Origin: Mucilaginibacter daejeonensis
Lineage (GTDB): Bacteria; Bacteroidota; Bacteroidia; Sphingobacteriales; Sphingobacteriaceae
Reading direction: 5' to 3'
DNA length: 64,000 nt
Assembly: GCF_020783335.1 (NCBI RefSeq)
Contig: NZ_CP086068.1
Location: 434,001 to 498,000, forward strand
Below are positions 44,865 to 53,932 of the stretch, in pieces. Position numbers and translations under genes: made by a program. Below the pieces are notes generated by a model. That model saw only the letters and a program-made list of their open reading frames with translations. It ran no database searches and was not told where the DNA came from. Position 1 is the first letter of the stretch. The number at the start of each line of letters is the position of its first letter.

Positions 44865-45755
44865 TCAATGGTACATTTCGCGGGTGGTTTGGCGGTAGGC
44901 CACCGGCGTGTCGCCGGTGAGGCGTTTAAAGAAGCGGTTAAAGTATGAGGCATCCTCAAAACCCAGCTCAAAGGCCACTTCTTTTACCGATCGCTCGGTA
45001 TGGAAAAGCAGCCGGCGCGCTTCTACGATCAGCCGTTCATGAATGTGCGCGATCGCCGGGCGGCCGCTCTGATCTTTGATCAGCTCACTCAAATGACCGG
45101 CCGATAGGTTCATGAGCCCGGCATAATGCCCCACCTCATGGTGTTGCTTGTGCCAGGTATCTACATGGGCCAGGTAGCGGTTGAGCAGGGTGCGTTCGGG
45201 CAGTACCTTGCTATCGGTCAGCTGTTCGGTGTATAGCCGGCTCAGGTGTATCACTAATACCTTCATGTAAGCCAGTAACATGCTTTGCTGCCACTTGCTT
45301 TTGGCATGGTACTCGGCCATGATCTTGTTGAGCAGGTCATCAACAAAGGACACATCGGCATTGCTCAGCTTTAACTCATGCCCATGATCAGGGTTAGCGA
45401 TCAGCGGCAGTTGCTTCAGGGTGCCGCTCTCATCTAACCCCAGGAACTCCTCAGTAAAGCTGAGGGTGATGCCGGTGAACGGCTGGGCGGCCTCTTTAAG
45501 GTGGATCTGCTGGGGCACCGTAAAGTAAAAGTGATCAGGTTTGATCACATAAGGCACCTGATCGATCCAATGCCTGCTGCTTCCGCGCCGCACCAACGAC
45601 ATAAAATAGTAGTTCTTGCGATGAGGCACCAGCATGTCTGACCGGCGGTAGCTCATAATGCAGTCGTTACGATCTATTCTGAATAGGGTGTTGCCCATTA
45701 CCGCATCGGGTTCAAAGCTATACTGCGGAATGGTGGCGTCGGTGATCAGTTGCAT
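44865..45755 (-). CDS. AraC family transcriptional regulator
   Basis: A 296-residue regulator with an N-terminal cupin-like sensing domain (residues about 40-140, DHFYFTVPQQIHLKE) and a C-terminal double helix-turn-helix (RSVKEVAFELGFEDASYFNRFFKRLTG). It lies 64 bases upstream of the SDR gene and 4 bases downstream of the CMD-family gene, so it is within that operon and likely controls it. Confidence 0.9.
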   Translation of the reverse strand: MQLITDATIPQYSFEPDAVMGNTLFRIDRNDCIMSYRRSDMLVPHRKNYYFMSLVRRGSSRHWIDQVPYVIKPDHFYFTVPQQIHLKEAAQPFTGITLSFTEEFLGLDESGTLKQLPLIANPDHGHELKLSNADVSFVDDLLNKIMAEYHAKSKWQQSMLLAYMKVLVIHLSRLYTEQLTDSKVLPERTLLNRYLAHVDTWHKQHHEVGHYAGLMNLSAGHLSELIKDQSGRPAIAHIHERLIVEARRLLFHTERSVKEVAFELGFEDASYFNRFFKRLTGDTPVAYRQTTREMYH

Positions 45756-45759
45756 ATGA

Positions 45760-46116
45760 TCAGGCTTCTGAAGCGGTCTCGTTCAACTCGTCCCAGTACT
45801 CAACAGCACGGCGGTAATGCGGGATCACGATCGATCCGCCCACCAGGTTGGCGATCATGAACACCTCATTCATCTCGGCATCGTTCACGCCCGCCTCGTG
45901 GCATTTGCCCAGGTGATATTTAATGCAGTCATCACAACGCAGCACCATACTGGCTACCAGGCCCAGCATCTCCTTGGTCTTTACGTCCAGGGCGCCGTCG
46001 GCGTAGGTAGTGGTATCTAAAGCAAAAAAGCGTTTGATGTTGGTGTTGGCCGTTTCCATGATCCTATCGTTCATCTTGGTACGGTAGGCATTAAAGTCGT
46101 TTATGAGTTGTCCCAT
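45760..46116 (-). CDS. Carboxymuconolactone decarboxylase-family protein (AhpD-like)
   Basis: A 118-residue protein with the CxxC-type motif RCDDCIKYHLGKCHEAG typical of AhpD-like CMD proteins, which act as disulfide reductases or peroxidase partners. The histidine in the motif is retained. It is the first gene of a CMD-araC-SDR operon, with 4 bases before the regulator. Its redox role is inferred from the motif. Confidence 0.9.
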   Translation of the reverse strand: MGQLINDFNAYRTKMNDRIMETANTNIKRFFALDTTTYADGALDVKTKEMLGLVASMVLRCDDCIKYHLGKCHEAGVNDAEMNEVFMIANLVGGSIVIPHYRRAVEYWDELNETASEA

Positions 46117-46227
46117 GGGGTGTAATTATCGGTTAATAAAGCGGTATAGCTTACAAGCACAATGTTCGTTAAAATTTTGGTGCGGATAAATATCATGCTG
46201 CTATCTTTGACAGTAAAGCAACACAGC

Positions 46228-46599
46228 ATGATCAAATTCAAGCGCGCCGATCACATCCACATTTGCGTACCTGCACAACGGCTGGAGGAGGCCCGACGCT
46301 TTTATAAAGACGTGATCGGCCTCACCGAAATGACCCGCCCGCCCGAATTGAAAGATAAAGGAGTGTGGTTAAAGATGGGCGACATAGAGCTGCACATTGG
46401 CGTGGAGCGTTCACGCTCGCCATCCATCAGGCATACGGCTTTTGAGGTAGAGGATGTAGATGCGGCGCTCAAACACCTGGAAGACCATGGTGTGCCGATC
46501 AGTCCGCAAACTTTGTTGCCCGGTCGCAGGCGTTTTGCCTTTCATGACCCTTTTGGCAACCGTATGGAATTATTGCAAATGGATGCTACAGATCAATAA
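46228..46599 (+). CDS. VOC (glyoxalase/bleomycin-resistance) family protein
   Basis: ATG 46228 gives the family start MIKFKRADHIHICVPA. The 123-residue product has the VOC beta-alpha-beta fold, with metal ligands likely at DHIHI, ELHIGV, RHTAFEV and NRMELLQ. The last 7 bases overlap the end of the convergent alkyltransferase-like gene. Substrate is unknown. Confidence 0.85.
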   Translation: MIKFKRADHIHICVPAQRLEEARRFYKDVIGLTEMTRPPELKDKGVWLKMGDIELHIGVERSRSPSIRHTAFEVEDVDAALKHLEDHGVPISPQTLLPGRRRFAFHDPFGNRMELLQMDATDQ

Positions 46600-46925
46600 T
46601 CGAGCTCGATGGATGGGTCCCAGTTCACGGCCTTGAAGTTCTGGATCTTGTTGCCCACAAAGCTGATCCCTTCTTTTTCGAGCAGGCTTATGCGGTACTC
46701 GATGTTATCGGTGCTACCCGATAGGTGGCCCGAGCCGCTCACCACCCGCTGAAAGGGTACCGGTTCGCCCTCTGTAGGTAGCTGACCCATGGCATGCCCC
46801 ACCTTGCGCGACCAGGTAGGCGCTCCCAAGAATTTGGCAATGGCACCGTACGAGGTCACCCGGCCCGGCGGTATCTGCCTCACCACCTCAAAAACATGCT
46901 GGTAAAAATTAGCGTCGTTGGCCAT
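46593..46925 (-). CDS. Alkyltransferase-like protein (MGMT fold), catalytic Cys absent
   Basis: A 110-residue protein with the DNA-binding fold of O6-alkylguanine-DNA methyltransferase: FEVVRQIPPGRVTSYGAIAKFLG and the recognition helix region SRKVGHAMGQ. Where repair enzymes have PCHR, this one reads PFQR, so the alkyl-accepting Cys is missing and it cannot repair in the usual way. Such ATL proteins flag damage for nucleotide excision repair. Known ATLs usually have PWHR, so PFQR is a further variant. It overlaps the convergent VOC gene by 7 bases. Confidence 0.88.
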   Translation of the reverse strand: MANDANFYQHVFEVVRQIPPGRVTSYGAIAKFLGAPTWSRKVGHAMGQLPTEGEPVPFQRVVSGSGHLSGSTDNIEYRISLLEKEGISFVGNKIQNFKAVNWDPSIELDY

Positions 46926-46936
46926 CGCTTTGTTCG

Positions 46937-47587
46937 TTATTCAAAGGAGAACTGTAGGTAATTGATGTTCTTATTGTCTTTCAGGTATTTCTTTTCGTAG
47001 TAGGTCTTGATGTTCAGCACCTCGTTGGCGTAAGGCGAATGATAAAGATCCTCGGTCTTGATGTGTAGTTTCAAACCCAGTTCTTCGATCTTTTCGGCGG
47101 TGTAAGCATGCAGCCCGTCATTATCGGTCTTGAGGTTCATGAGGCCGCCCGGTTTCAAAAGCAGTTTGTATTTCTCAAGGAAACGGGGAGAAGTAAGTCG
47201 CTTTTTCTCACGGCTGATCTGCGGCTGGGGGTCGGGGAAGGTGATCCATATCTCGTCCACCTCGCCGGGGGCAAAATAGTCGAGCAGGTTCTCGATCTGT
47301 ATGCGCAAAAAGCCTACGTTGGTGATGCCTTCCTCTAAAGCCGTTTTGGCGCCGCGCCATATGCGGTTGCCTTTGTAGTCGATACCGATCAGGTCCTTTT
47401 CGGGGAAAAGCTTGGCCAAGTTGACCGTATACTCGCCTTTACCGCAAGCCAGCTCCAGCACTACCGGGCTATCGTTCTTAAAAAAATCACTTGACCATTT
47501 ACCTTTATAAGGCTGGCCAGCCTCCAGCTGTACCACGTTGCTAAAGGTATCTACTTCGGCAAAACGTTTCAGTTTATCTTTTCCCAC
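46937..47587 (-). CDS. trmB: tRNA (guanine-N7)-methyltransferase
   Basis: A 216-residue SAM-dependent enzyme that methylates G46 of tRNA. It has the SAM loop LELACGKGEYTVNLA and the family signature WITFPDPQPQ, then a C-terminal KTDNDGLHAYT. The start is GTG at 47587; there is no ATG upstream in frame, and the start VGKDKLKRFAEV agrees with the family. It is 11 bases upstream of the ATL gene, so they may be co-transcribed. Confidence 0.95.
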   Translation of the reverse strand: MGKDKLKRFAEVDTFSNVVQLEAGQPYKGKWSSDFFKNDSPVVLELACGKGEYTVNLAKLFPEKDLIGIDYKGNRIWRGAKTALEEGITNVGFLRIQIENLLDYFAPGEVDEIWITFPDPQPQISREKKRLTSPRFLEKYKLLLKPGGLMNLKTDNDGLHAYTAEKIEELGLKLHIKTEDLYHSPYANEVLNIKTYYEKKYLKDNKNINYLQFSFE

Positions 47588-47724
47588 GTTAAAAAATGAG
47601 CTGCAAAGTTAACGAATGCGCTGATGAACGCCAAAGAGCGCAGGGCCTTTCGCTTGTGAGTAAGCACGGGAAAAAATTCCCCAAACGATAATTGTTGCAA
47701 CACTTATCTCCCCATCGTTGTGGA

Positions 47725-47754
47725 ATTGTGTCAACGCTTTCGCAACTAAATATG
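47725..47754 (+). promoter_or_regulatory. Weak Bacteroidota-type promoter of the LruC gene
   Basis: ATTG, 18 bases, then TAAATATG, one mismatch from TAnnTTTG. It is about 70 bases before the LruC ATG. Confidence 0.4.
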
Positions 47755-47821
47755 GCTTTGCCCCGTATGAATGGCCATTGGAATACCTTTTGCCTACCGT
47801 TCAACAATTATCAATATTTAT

Positions 47822-49921
47822 ATGAAACACCTTTTTACATTTGCCCTTTTAGCAGCCGCAGTATCATTTACGGCTTGCAAAAAAGATGGTGCCACCCAAG
47901 GAACGACGGAGCCAACTGCTCCCGTTAACAAGATCGCTCCTGACGGTTTCAACTTTTCGACCTCTAAGAATGTGACCTTGAACCTAAGCCTGAAGGCCGG
48001 TAATGATGAGGCACTGAGCGGCGTGGTAGTAAGCGTTTACCTGCCCGGCTCTACTTCTCCAATTTATAAAGGAGCTACCAATAAGAGCGGTGTGCTGCAA
48101 GGCGTGATCACCGTACCAAGCTCAGCTACCAAACTGATCATCGATCCTGCTTACGTAGGCGTGATGCGTAACGCACAAGCCGTGATCAGCTCAAGCAATA
48201 CTATCACTGCTACCATAGGTGGCAAGGACGGCTTCAGCGGCGATGTGCAGGCCGAAGAGATCGTGGTGAACACCACCGGCGGTGCTGTTGCATCAAGCAA
48301 AGCCTCTAACGCAGTAGGTGATCCAACCTTTGCTTACCCAAGCCCTTACACCGCCTCGTCTAACGCGGTGATCAACACCAGCGCGTATCCGTTCAAATTA
48401 GGTCGTCCGGCTTATTTGGAAACTACTCCTGATAACATCGACGCTTCATTATTATCATACGTGAACGCATCGTTACCAGAAGGTAGCCCATTGCCAAGCA
48501 CTCACCCTGAGTACCTGACCACCAGTGCCGTTCCTAACCTGAACATCACTGCCACCTCTGACGTTTGGATCACATTCGTAGCAGAAGGTGCCGGTTACAT
48601 GAACTCACTGGCTTTTTATACTTACAAGACAGGCAGCGCACCTAACAGCCCGTCTGACATTGCCAACGCTACCTTGATCTTCCCTAATGCTTCGGCTTAT
48701 GGTTCAGGTGGTGGCCTGCGCTCAGGCGATAAAGTGAAGATCGGCCGTTTCTCGGCAGGTACTTCTATCGGTTTCGTACTGATCCAAAATGCATGGACCG
48801 GTTCAGGTGTACAAACCGGCAACGCCAAATTCTACTCAGATTACAAGCTTAACCCTGAGACCAACGTTGCTAACAAGAAACACACTGTTACCCTTTGGGA
48901 TGATGTACACAAATTGTTCCTGATCGGTTTCGAAGATATCAACCGTGAGAATGGTTCTGACCATGACTTTAATGACCTGGTGATCTACGCTTCTTCGAAC
49001 CCGGTAACTGCTATCTCTAACGACGGTGTACCTGCTATCGATAAAGGTGGCGACAGCGACGGTGACGGTGTACAAGACGAACTGGATGCTTTCCCGACCG
49101 ATCCTACCAAAGCTTACGTAAGCTACTATCCATCGGCTACCGGCTACGCCAGCATCGCCTTTGAAGATAACTGGCCTAAAAAAGGTGACTTTGACCTGAA
49201 TGACCTGGTGGTTAACTACCGTTACACTTTCACCAGCAATGCCAGCAACCAAGTTGTTGAAATGAAAGGTGAGTTCACTCCTCTTGCTTCAGGTGCTTCT
49301 TTCCACAATGGTTTTGCGGTACAATTGCCGGTAGCAGCTTCGGCAGTTAGCTCGGTGAGTGGTCAAAAACAGATCAGCAACTACATCAGCTTTGCAGGCA
49401 ACGGCGTTGAGGCCGGCCAAACCAAAGCCGTGATCGTACCTTTCGATAACCACGAAGCGTTGTTGAAGAACCCTGACGGTGCTTACTTCATCAACACCCT
49501 GATGGACAAAGCCAAAGTTACCGGCAGCACTGCTACTGTTAACGTGACCTTTGCTTCACCGGTGTCAGCAAGCTCATTGCAAGTGTCTTCTTTCAATCCG
49601 TTCCTGATCAGCGATCTGCGCCGCGGTTATGAGATCCACCTGCCAGGCTTTGCACCTACCGATAAAGCCGACGCTAAACTGTTCGGTACTGATGATGATA
49701 CCTCAGTTCCTACAGCTAACAAATACTACTTATCAAAAGAGAACTATCCTTGGGCCATCAACTTTGTGGGCGAATACAAATACCCTGTAGAGTTGCAACC
49801 GGTTAACTCTGCTTACCTGCACTTCTCAGAGTGGGCACTATCAGGCGGTACTAACTTTGCCGACTGGTACAGCAACAGCACTGCCGGTTTCAGAGATAAC
49901 TCTAAGATCTACTCGAAGTAA
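47822..49921 (+). CDS. LruC domain-containing surface lipoprotein
   Basis: The start at ATG 47822 yields a lipoprotein signal with lipobox TAC (Cys19); a longer frame starts at 47771. The 699-residue protein has an N-terminal carboxypeptidase-like beta domain (LKAGNDEALSGVVVSVYLPG), a central region with HDFNDLVIYASS, a calcium-type DSDGDGVQDELDAFPTDPTKA, then a LruC/DUF4842 module with a second NWPKKGDFDLNDLVVNYRY. It is a probable calcium-binding exposed protein. Strong terminator after. Confidence 0.88.
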   Translation: MKHLFTFALLAAAVSFTACKKDGATQGTTEPTAPVNKIAPDGFNFSTSKNVTLNLSLKAGNDEALSGVVVSVYLPGSTSPIYKGATNKSGVLQGVITVPSSATKLIIDPAYVGVMRNAQAVISSSNTITATIGGKDGFSGDVQAEEIVVNTTGGAVASSKASNAVGDPTFAYPSPYTASSNAVINTSAYPFKLGRPAYLETTPDNIDASLLSYVNASLPEGSPLPSTHPEYLTTSAVPNLNITATSDVWITFVAEGAGYMNSLAFYTYKTGSAPNSPSDIANATLIFPNASAYGSGGGLRSGDKVKIGRFSAGTSIGFVLIQNAWTGSGVQTGNAKFYSDYKLNPETNVANKKHTVTLWDDVHKLFLIGFEDINRENGSDHDFNDLVIYASSNPVTAISNDGVPAIDKGGDSDGDGVQDELDAFPTDPTKAYVSYYPSATGYASIAFEDNWPKKGDFDLNDLVVNYRYTFTSNASNQVVEMKGEFTPLASGASFHNGFAVQLPVAASAVSSVSGQKQISNYISFAGNGVEAGQTKAVIVPFDNHEALLKNPDGAYFINTLMDKAKVTGSTATVNVTFASPVSASSLQVSSFNPFLISDLRRGYEIHLPGFAPTDKADAKLFGTDDDTSVPTANKYYLSKENYPWAINFVGEYKYPVELQPVNSAYLHFSEWALSGGTNFADWYSNSTAGFRDNSKIYSK

Positions 49922-49942
49922 ATTAGGTTGTTGTTATATAAG

Positions 49943-49982
49943 CGAACGGGACCGCCTTAAAAAGCGGTCCCGTTTCGTTTTT
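49943..49982. terminator. Hairpin terminator after the LruC gene
   Basis: AACGGGACCGC pairs perfectly with GCGGTCCCGTT, extended by CG on both sides, and is followed by TTTTT. Confidence 0.85.
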
Positions 49983-50023
49983 GGTGATGTGTAAGGTTAA
50001 TAGGTAATATATAGGGTCAGTGA

Positions 50024-50584
50024 TCAGCAGGCCAGCCTGTGCTGGGCGCGCATCGCGATCTTGCTTAACTTATTCTTCAACACGCCACGTGCACGGTGCA
50101 ATGTGGTACGTGATACCAGCTCACTGATGCCCAGCGCCTCGCCGATCTCCTGGTGCGAGTAGCCCTCGATGGCATACAGATTGAACACGTTGCGGTAGGT
50201 ATCAGGCAGCTCCGCGATCATGTTCAACAACTCTTTCTCTTCCATGCCGCTCTCGTTGTAGCTCATGTGTATGGTCACGCCTTCGGGTAATTCGTCGGTA
50301 AGCACTACTGGCTTTTGCTTGCGGAAACGTGATATGGCAGTGTGCACCATGATACGGCGGATCCAACCCTCCAGGCTGCCCTCGCCACGGTACTTGTGCA
50401 TTGAGCCGAACACTTTGATGAAACCTTCCTGCATTATATCCTGCGCCTCGTCACGATCTTGGGCGTAACGGTTGCAGGCAGCAAGCATACGTGGGGCCAG
50501 TACCTTGTACAACATCTCCTGTTGTTTGCGGTCTTGTTTCAGGCATCCTTCCCATATGCGGTTCAAAGTTTGTTCGGTGATCAT
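50024..50584 (-). CDS. ECF-type RNA polymerase sigma factor
   Basis: A 186-residue sigma factor with region 2 (DEAQDIMQEGFIKVFGSMHKYRGEGSLEGWIRRIMVHTAISRFRKQ) and region 4 (LPDTYRNVFNLYAIEGYSHQEIGEALGISE). No anti-sigma factor gene lies next to it. This form (start with IWEGCLKQDRKQQEMLY) is frequent in Sphingobacteriaceae. It is divergent from the oxidoreductase gene at 50782. Confidence 0.93.
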   Translation of the reverse strand: MITEQTLNRIWEGCLKQDRKQQEMLYKVLAPRMLAACNRYAQDRDEAQDIMQEGFIKVFGSMHKYRGEGSLEGWIRRIMVHTAISRFRKQKPVVLTDELPEGVTIHMSYNESGMEEKELLNMIAELPDTYRNVFNLYAIEGYSHQEIGEALGISELVSRTTLHRARGVLKNKLSKIAMRAQHRLAC

Positions 50585-50722
50585 GGCTGTTGTTGTTATG
50601 TTGATACACCTATGCCAACTTTGGCACCAAATAGTTAATTAATTGATTGTCAGTTGTATAAATTTATGTTGACCGCTATGACCGTCCGCTACCGAACGGT
50701 ATTCGCGCACAGCCGAACACTT

Positions 50723-50751
50723 TTTGCCCTGCCGTACAATGTGTATCTTTG
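50723..50751 (+). promoter_or_regulatory. Bacteroidota-type promoter of the FAD oxidoreductase
   Basis: TTTG, 17 bases, then TATCTTTG, a good match, about 30 bases before ATG 50782. Confidence 0.6.
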
Positions 50752-50781
50752 CACCATCCGGGATAAAAACCCGGCAACGTT

Positions 50782-52326
50782 ATGATGAAAGAGACCGAGA
50801 TCGTGTGCCTGCCCGAGGAGCACGAAAATGAAGAAGCATTGACCAAATTAGCTGCCGCCTCCCTCAAGGTGCCGGTGCAGCGCATCACGGCCATTAAGGT
50901 CCGCAAGCGTTCTATTGATGCCCGTGGCCGCAAGGTAGTATACCGCATGCATGTGCAGGTATTTATGAACGAGCCTGCTCCCATTACCAGTTTTAATATC
51001 GAATACCCCAACGTGGCCGATCAAAAGCCTGTGGTGATCGTGGGAGCCGGTCCGGCCGGGATATTCGCGGCACTGCAGTGCATATTGTCAGGCCACAAGC
51101 CGATCGTGATAGAGAGGGGTAAGGATGTGAAGCAACGCCGCCGCGACCTGGCCAACATCAACAAACAAGGCCTGGTGAACCCCGAATCAAACTATTGCTT
51201 TGGCGAGGGCGGTGCCGGGACTTACTCTGATGGTAAATTATATACCCGCTCCACTAAACGCGGCAACGTGAACCAGGTACTGCAAATGTTCGTGGCGCAT
51301 GGTGCCGATGAGGATATTCTGGTGGATGCACGACCGCACATTGGTACCAACAAGCTGCCGCAGATCATTACCGCCATGCGCGAGACCATCCTGAACGCGG
51401 GCGGCGAGTTCTTATTCGATACCAAGGTCACCTCTTTGGATGTCCAATTTAGTAAGATAGCCGGCGTACATACCGCCAACGGCGGCCACATCAAGGCCGA
51501 GGCCGTGATCCTGGCCACGGGCCATTCCGCCCGCGATGTATTTTACATGCTGCATGATCAGAACATATCGATCGAGGCTAAACCCTTTGCATTGGGCGTA
51601 CGCATCGAGCATCCACAGCAGGTGATCGACCAGGCGCAATATCATTGTGATGTACGCGGACCATACCTGCCGCCATCGTACTACAGTTTGGTAGAACAGG
51701 TAGAGGAGCGGGGCGTGTTCTCTTTTTGCATGTGCCCTGGCGGCATTATCGCGCCGTGCTCTACCGAACCGGGCGAGATCGTGGTGAACGGCTGGAGCCC
51801 GAGCAAACGCAATAATCCCTTTGCTAACTCAGGCACCGTGGTGCAGATCGATCTGGGCGATGTGGCGGGCGATGAGAATGACCCTTTCCGGCTGTTGAAG
51901 TTTCAACAGCGAGTGGAACAGGCCGCATTTGCAGCGGGTGGAGGTGATCTGGTAGCGCCTGGCCAACGCATGGTCGATTTTGTGCAACGACGTAATTCGA
52001 CCAGTATACCGGCCAACTCTTATTTACCGGGCGTTACCAGCGCCGATCTGAGCGAGGTATTGCCTAAGCGTGTGCACGAGCGGTTGCGTAAAGCGTTGCC
52101 GGTGTTCGGTAAAAAGATGAAGGGTTATTATACCAACGAGGCCTTGCTGGTGGGTGTCGAGTCGCGCACTTCGTCGCCGGTCAAGATCCCGCGTGATCCG
52201 CAAACCTTGCAACACCCGCAGGTGGCGGGGCTGTACCCATGTGGCGAAGGTGCCGGTTATGCCGGGGGTATCATCTCCGCCGCCATCGATGGAATGAACT
52301 GCGCACTGGCCGCTATCAAAAAATAA
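50782..52326 (+). CDS. FAD-dependent dehydrogenase (COG2509-like)
   Basis: A 514-residue flavoprotein with an N-terminal extra domain (about 1-80), then the FAD-binding loop GAGPAG (88-93), and the sequences CFGEGGAGTYSDGKL and RPHIGTNKLPQI that are typical of this family. The C-terminal GLYPCGEGAGYAGGI binds FAD. It has been linked to uncharacterised oxidoreduction of small molecules; the substrate is not known. It has its own promoter and no obvious partner. Confidence 0.88.
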   Translation: MMKETEIVCLPEEHENEEALTKLAAASLKVPVQRITAIKVRKRSIDARGRKVVYRMHVQVFMNEPAPITSFNIEYPNVADQKPVVIVGAGPAGIFAALQCILSGHKPIVIERGKDVKQRRRDLANINKQGLVNPESNYCFGEGGAGTYSDGKLYTRSTKRGNVNQVLQMFVAHGADEDILVDARPHIGTNKLPQIITAMRETILNAGGEFLFDTKVTSLDVQFSKIAGVHTANGGHIKAEAVILATGHSARDVFYMLHDQNISIEAKPFALGVRIEHPQQVIDQAQYHCDVRGPYLPPSYYSLVEQVEERGVFSFCMCPGGIIAPCSTEPGEIVVNGWSPSKRNNPFANSGTVVQIDLGDVAGDENDPFRLLKFQQRVEQAAFAAGGGDLVAPGQRMVDFVQRRNSTSIPANSYLPGVTSADLSEVLPKRVHERLRKALPVFGKKMKGYYTNEALLVGVESRTSSPVKIPRDPQTLQHPQVAGLYPCGEGAGYAGGIISAAIDGMNCALAAIKK

Positions 52327-52548
52327 TTAACACCTACCGGAATAAATTTTTCAAGCTGCCATCAAAATTGCCATGATGTCCATGGATCCTCAAAAAGTGT
52401 GTTTAGACATACATATGGGCACATAATGAGTTACGCCGAACAGATCTTGATTCGTAGATGGCATTAATAAATTGTAAAATAGATGTAACATCACGGCTAC
52501 TTCTCTCATTTTTTTAAGTACTTCTATAGGTAAATCCTTTACAATGTA

Positions 52549-52645
52549 TATATTTGCACCATGTAAGTTATTACTTACATATTGTGATAAGGTTTAGGTT
52601 GAAACCCTCCGAGCTGCAAGAGCAAGGAGGGTTTTATTTTTTGTA
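52549..52645 (+). ncRNA. Candidate small RNA with terminator
   Basis: A TATATTTG -7 element (52549-52556) is followed within a few bases by a perfect hairpin, ATGTAAGT with ACTTACAT around TATT (52561-52580), then an unpaired stretch and a strong terminator: AACCCTCC with GGAGGGTT, followed by TTATTTTTT. No frame of any size is present, so the transcript looks non-coding and about 80 nt. No TTG -33 element was found at the right spacing, and no known RNA family was recognised, so the call is tentative. Confidence 0.4.
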
Positions 52646-52735
52646 CCGATCACATCGCCTGTTGCAGGTTAGCAGGCACAAAAAAAGGCATCACTTTCGT
52701 AATGCCTCACTGATCAGTATGATCATGTTATCCTG

Positions 52736-53521
52736 TTATTTTTTGATCAAAGTTTTGATCCAGGCCGCAAGGTCCTGAGCGGCCTTATCGTTCTCGTAAC
52801 CGGCCGGTAGCCTTCCGTTGGTATACTCGTTATAAAGCCATGGATCGGCAATGGCTATAGCGGTTCCCTTACCATGACGGGCCATGGCGATCAGGGTGGC
52901 ACCGGCGGCGTTCTTCAGCACCGGTTTAGCGGCACCGGTGGTGGTAATGTCGCAGGCATCCTTCATAAATATCTTACTGGCTGTTTTGAACACCGGGTTG
53001 TTACGGGTACTCACAGCGCCATCTTCAAAGTGGGCATCATCGGTAACATGGTTGGTGCGATCGTTGGTAAAGTGCATACCAAAGGCGGCTGCCAGGGTGT
53101 TAAAGTGTGGTAACTCCACGTTAGCGCTATCATTGGCCAGCATCACCAGCACTCCACCTTTTTTAACCCAGTTCGCTATGACGGTCACATGGGATGGCTC
53201 GATATAATTGGGCAAAGGATTCTCTTTTTTACTGTCGGGGTCAACGATCAGGTACACATTGCTGGCCGCCAGGTTAGCAGCGGTAGGGGCCGCATCCAGC
53301 GAGGCCAGCTTAAAGCCATGGGCCTTAAAGGCATCGCCCAATATCGAAAAGCCGGCATCATCCTTTTCTTCCCACAGGTAGTGGAAGCGTTCGGCCTCGC
53401 CTTTAACGTTCTTGCGCATTTCGTGATTAAAATGCTGGTCAAGAGTAATGGTTTGCGCCTGCAAGCCGGTGGCCGCTGCACATAATGCTGCCCCAAGGGC
53501 AAAACTCAATATCGATCTCAT
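52736..53521 (-). CDS. Secreted DUF4350-like protein
   Basis: A 261-residue protein with a signal peptide ending GLQAQ. It resembles DUF4350 or type-1 glutamine amidotransferase-like (ThuA) folds: YLIVDPDSKKENP, VKKGGVLVMLANDSAN and MARHGKGTAIAIADPWLYNE are strands and turns of such a domain. No catalytic Cys-His-Glu triad is clear. A predicted periplasmic protein of unknown function. Such domains are often attached to polysaccharide-degrading enzymes. Confidence 0.65.
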   Translation of the reverse strand: MRSILSFALGAALCAAATGLQAQTITLDQHFNHEMRKNVKGEAERFHYLWEEKDDAGFSILGDAFKAHGFKLASLDAAPTAANLAASNVYLIVDPDSKKENPLPNYIEPSHVTVIANWVKKGGVLVMLANDSANVELPHFNTLAAAFGMHFTNDRTNHVTDDAHFEDGAVSTRNNPVFKTASKIFMKDACDITTTGAAKPVLKNAAGATLIAMARHGKGTAIAIADPWLYNEYTNGRLPAGYENDKAAQDLAAWIKTLIKK

Positions 53522-53623
53522 AGTTAAAATGGATATAATGGGTAACGCCCCTAAGCTAAATAATTTGAACCGAACTCCGGTACAATGTCAGCAGTACCCG
53601 GGATCGGCATTAGTTGGTAAGCC

Positions 53624-53761
53624 TTACTTTTTGACCGTTGGCGCTTTTTTTTGCTGTTCGCGGGTGCGGTCCTCGGCTTTCTTCACTTCATCTTTCTCAC
53701 TGATGGGTTGCTGGGTCTCCAACTTTTCCTGTTCTGTGTTCTTCTTGGTGTCGTTAGGCAT
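53624..53761 (-). CDS. Small highly charged protein (45 aa)
   Basis: A short minus-strand frame begins at ATG 53761 and reads MPNDTKKNTEQEKLETQQ, then PISEKDEVKKAEDRTREQQKKAPTVKK. It is rich in Lys, Glu and Gln, with no hydrophobic residues in any run, so is probably disordered. Similar short Lys/Glu-rich proteins are common in Sphingobacteriaceae, but the function is unknown. It fills most of the gap that would otherwise appear empty between 53522 and 53932. Confidence 0.5.
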   Translation of the reverse strand: MPNDTKKNTEQEKLETQQPISEKDEVKKAEDRTREQQKKAPTVKK

Positions 53762-53932
53762 GGCGGTCACATTTATTAGCAGCTTTTAGGTGCCCGGTAT
53801 ATCTAATGAACACCGTATGATCTCGCTGGTTTTAATGTCGGGCGGTCGCCGCGTGATGATAAGTATTTTAAATTTAAAAAAACATTCTTTTGATAGAATC
53901 CTTTAACTATCAATTACAAAAGTTATATACCT

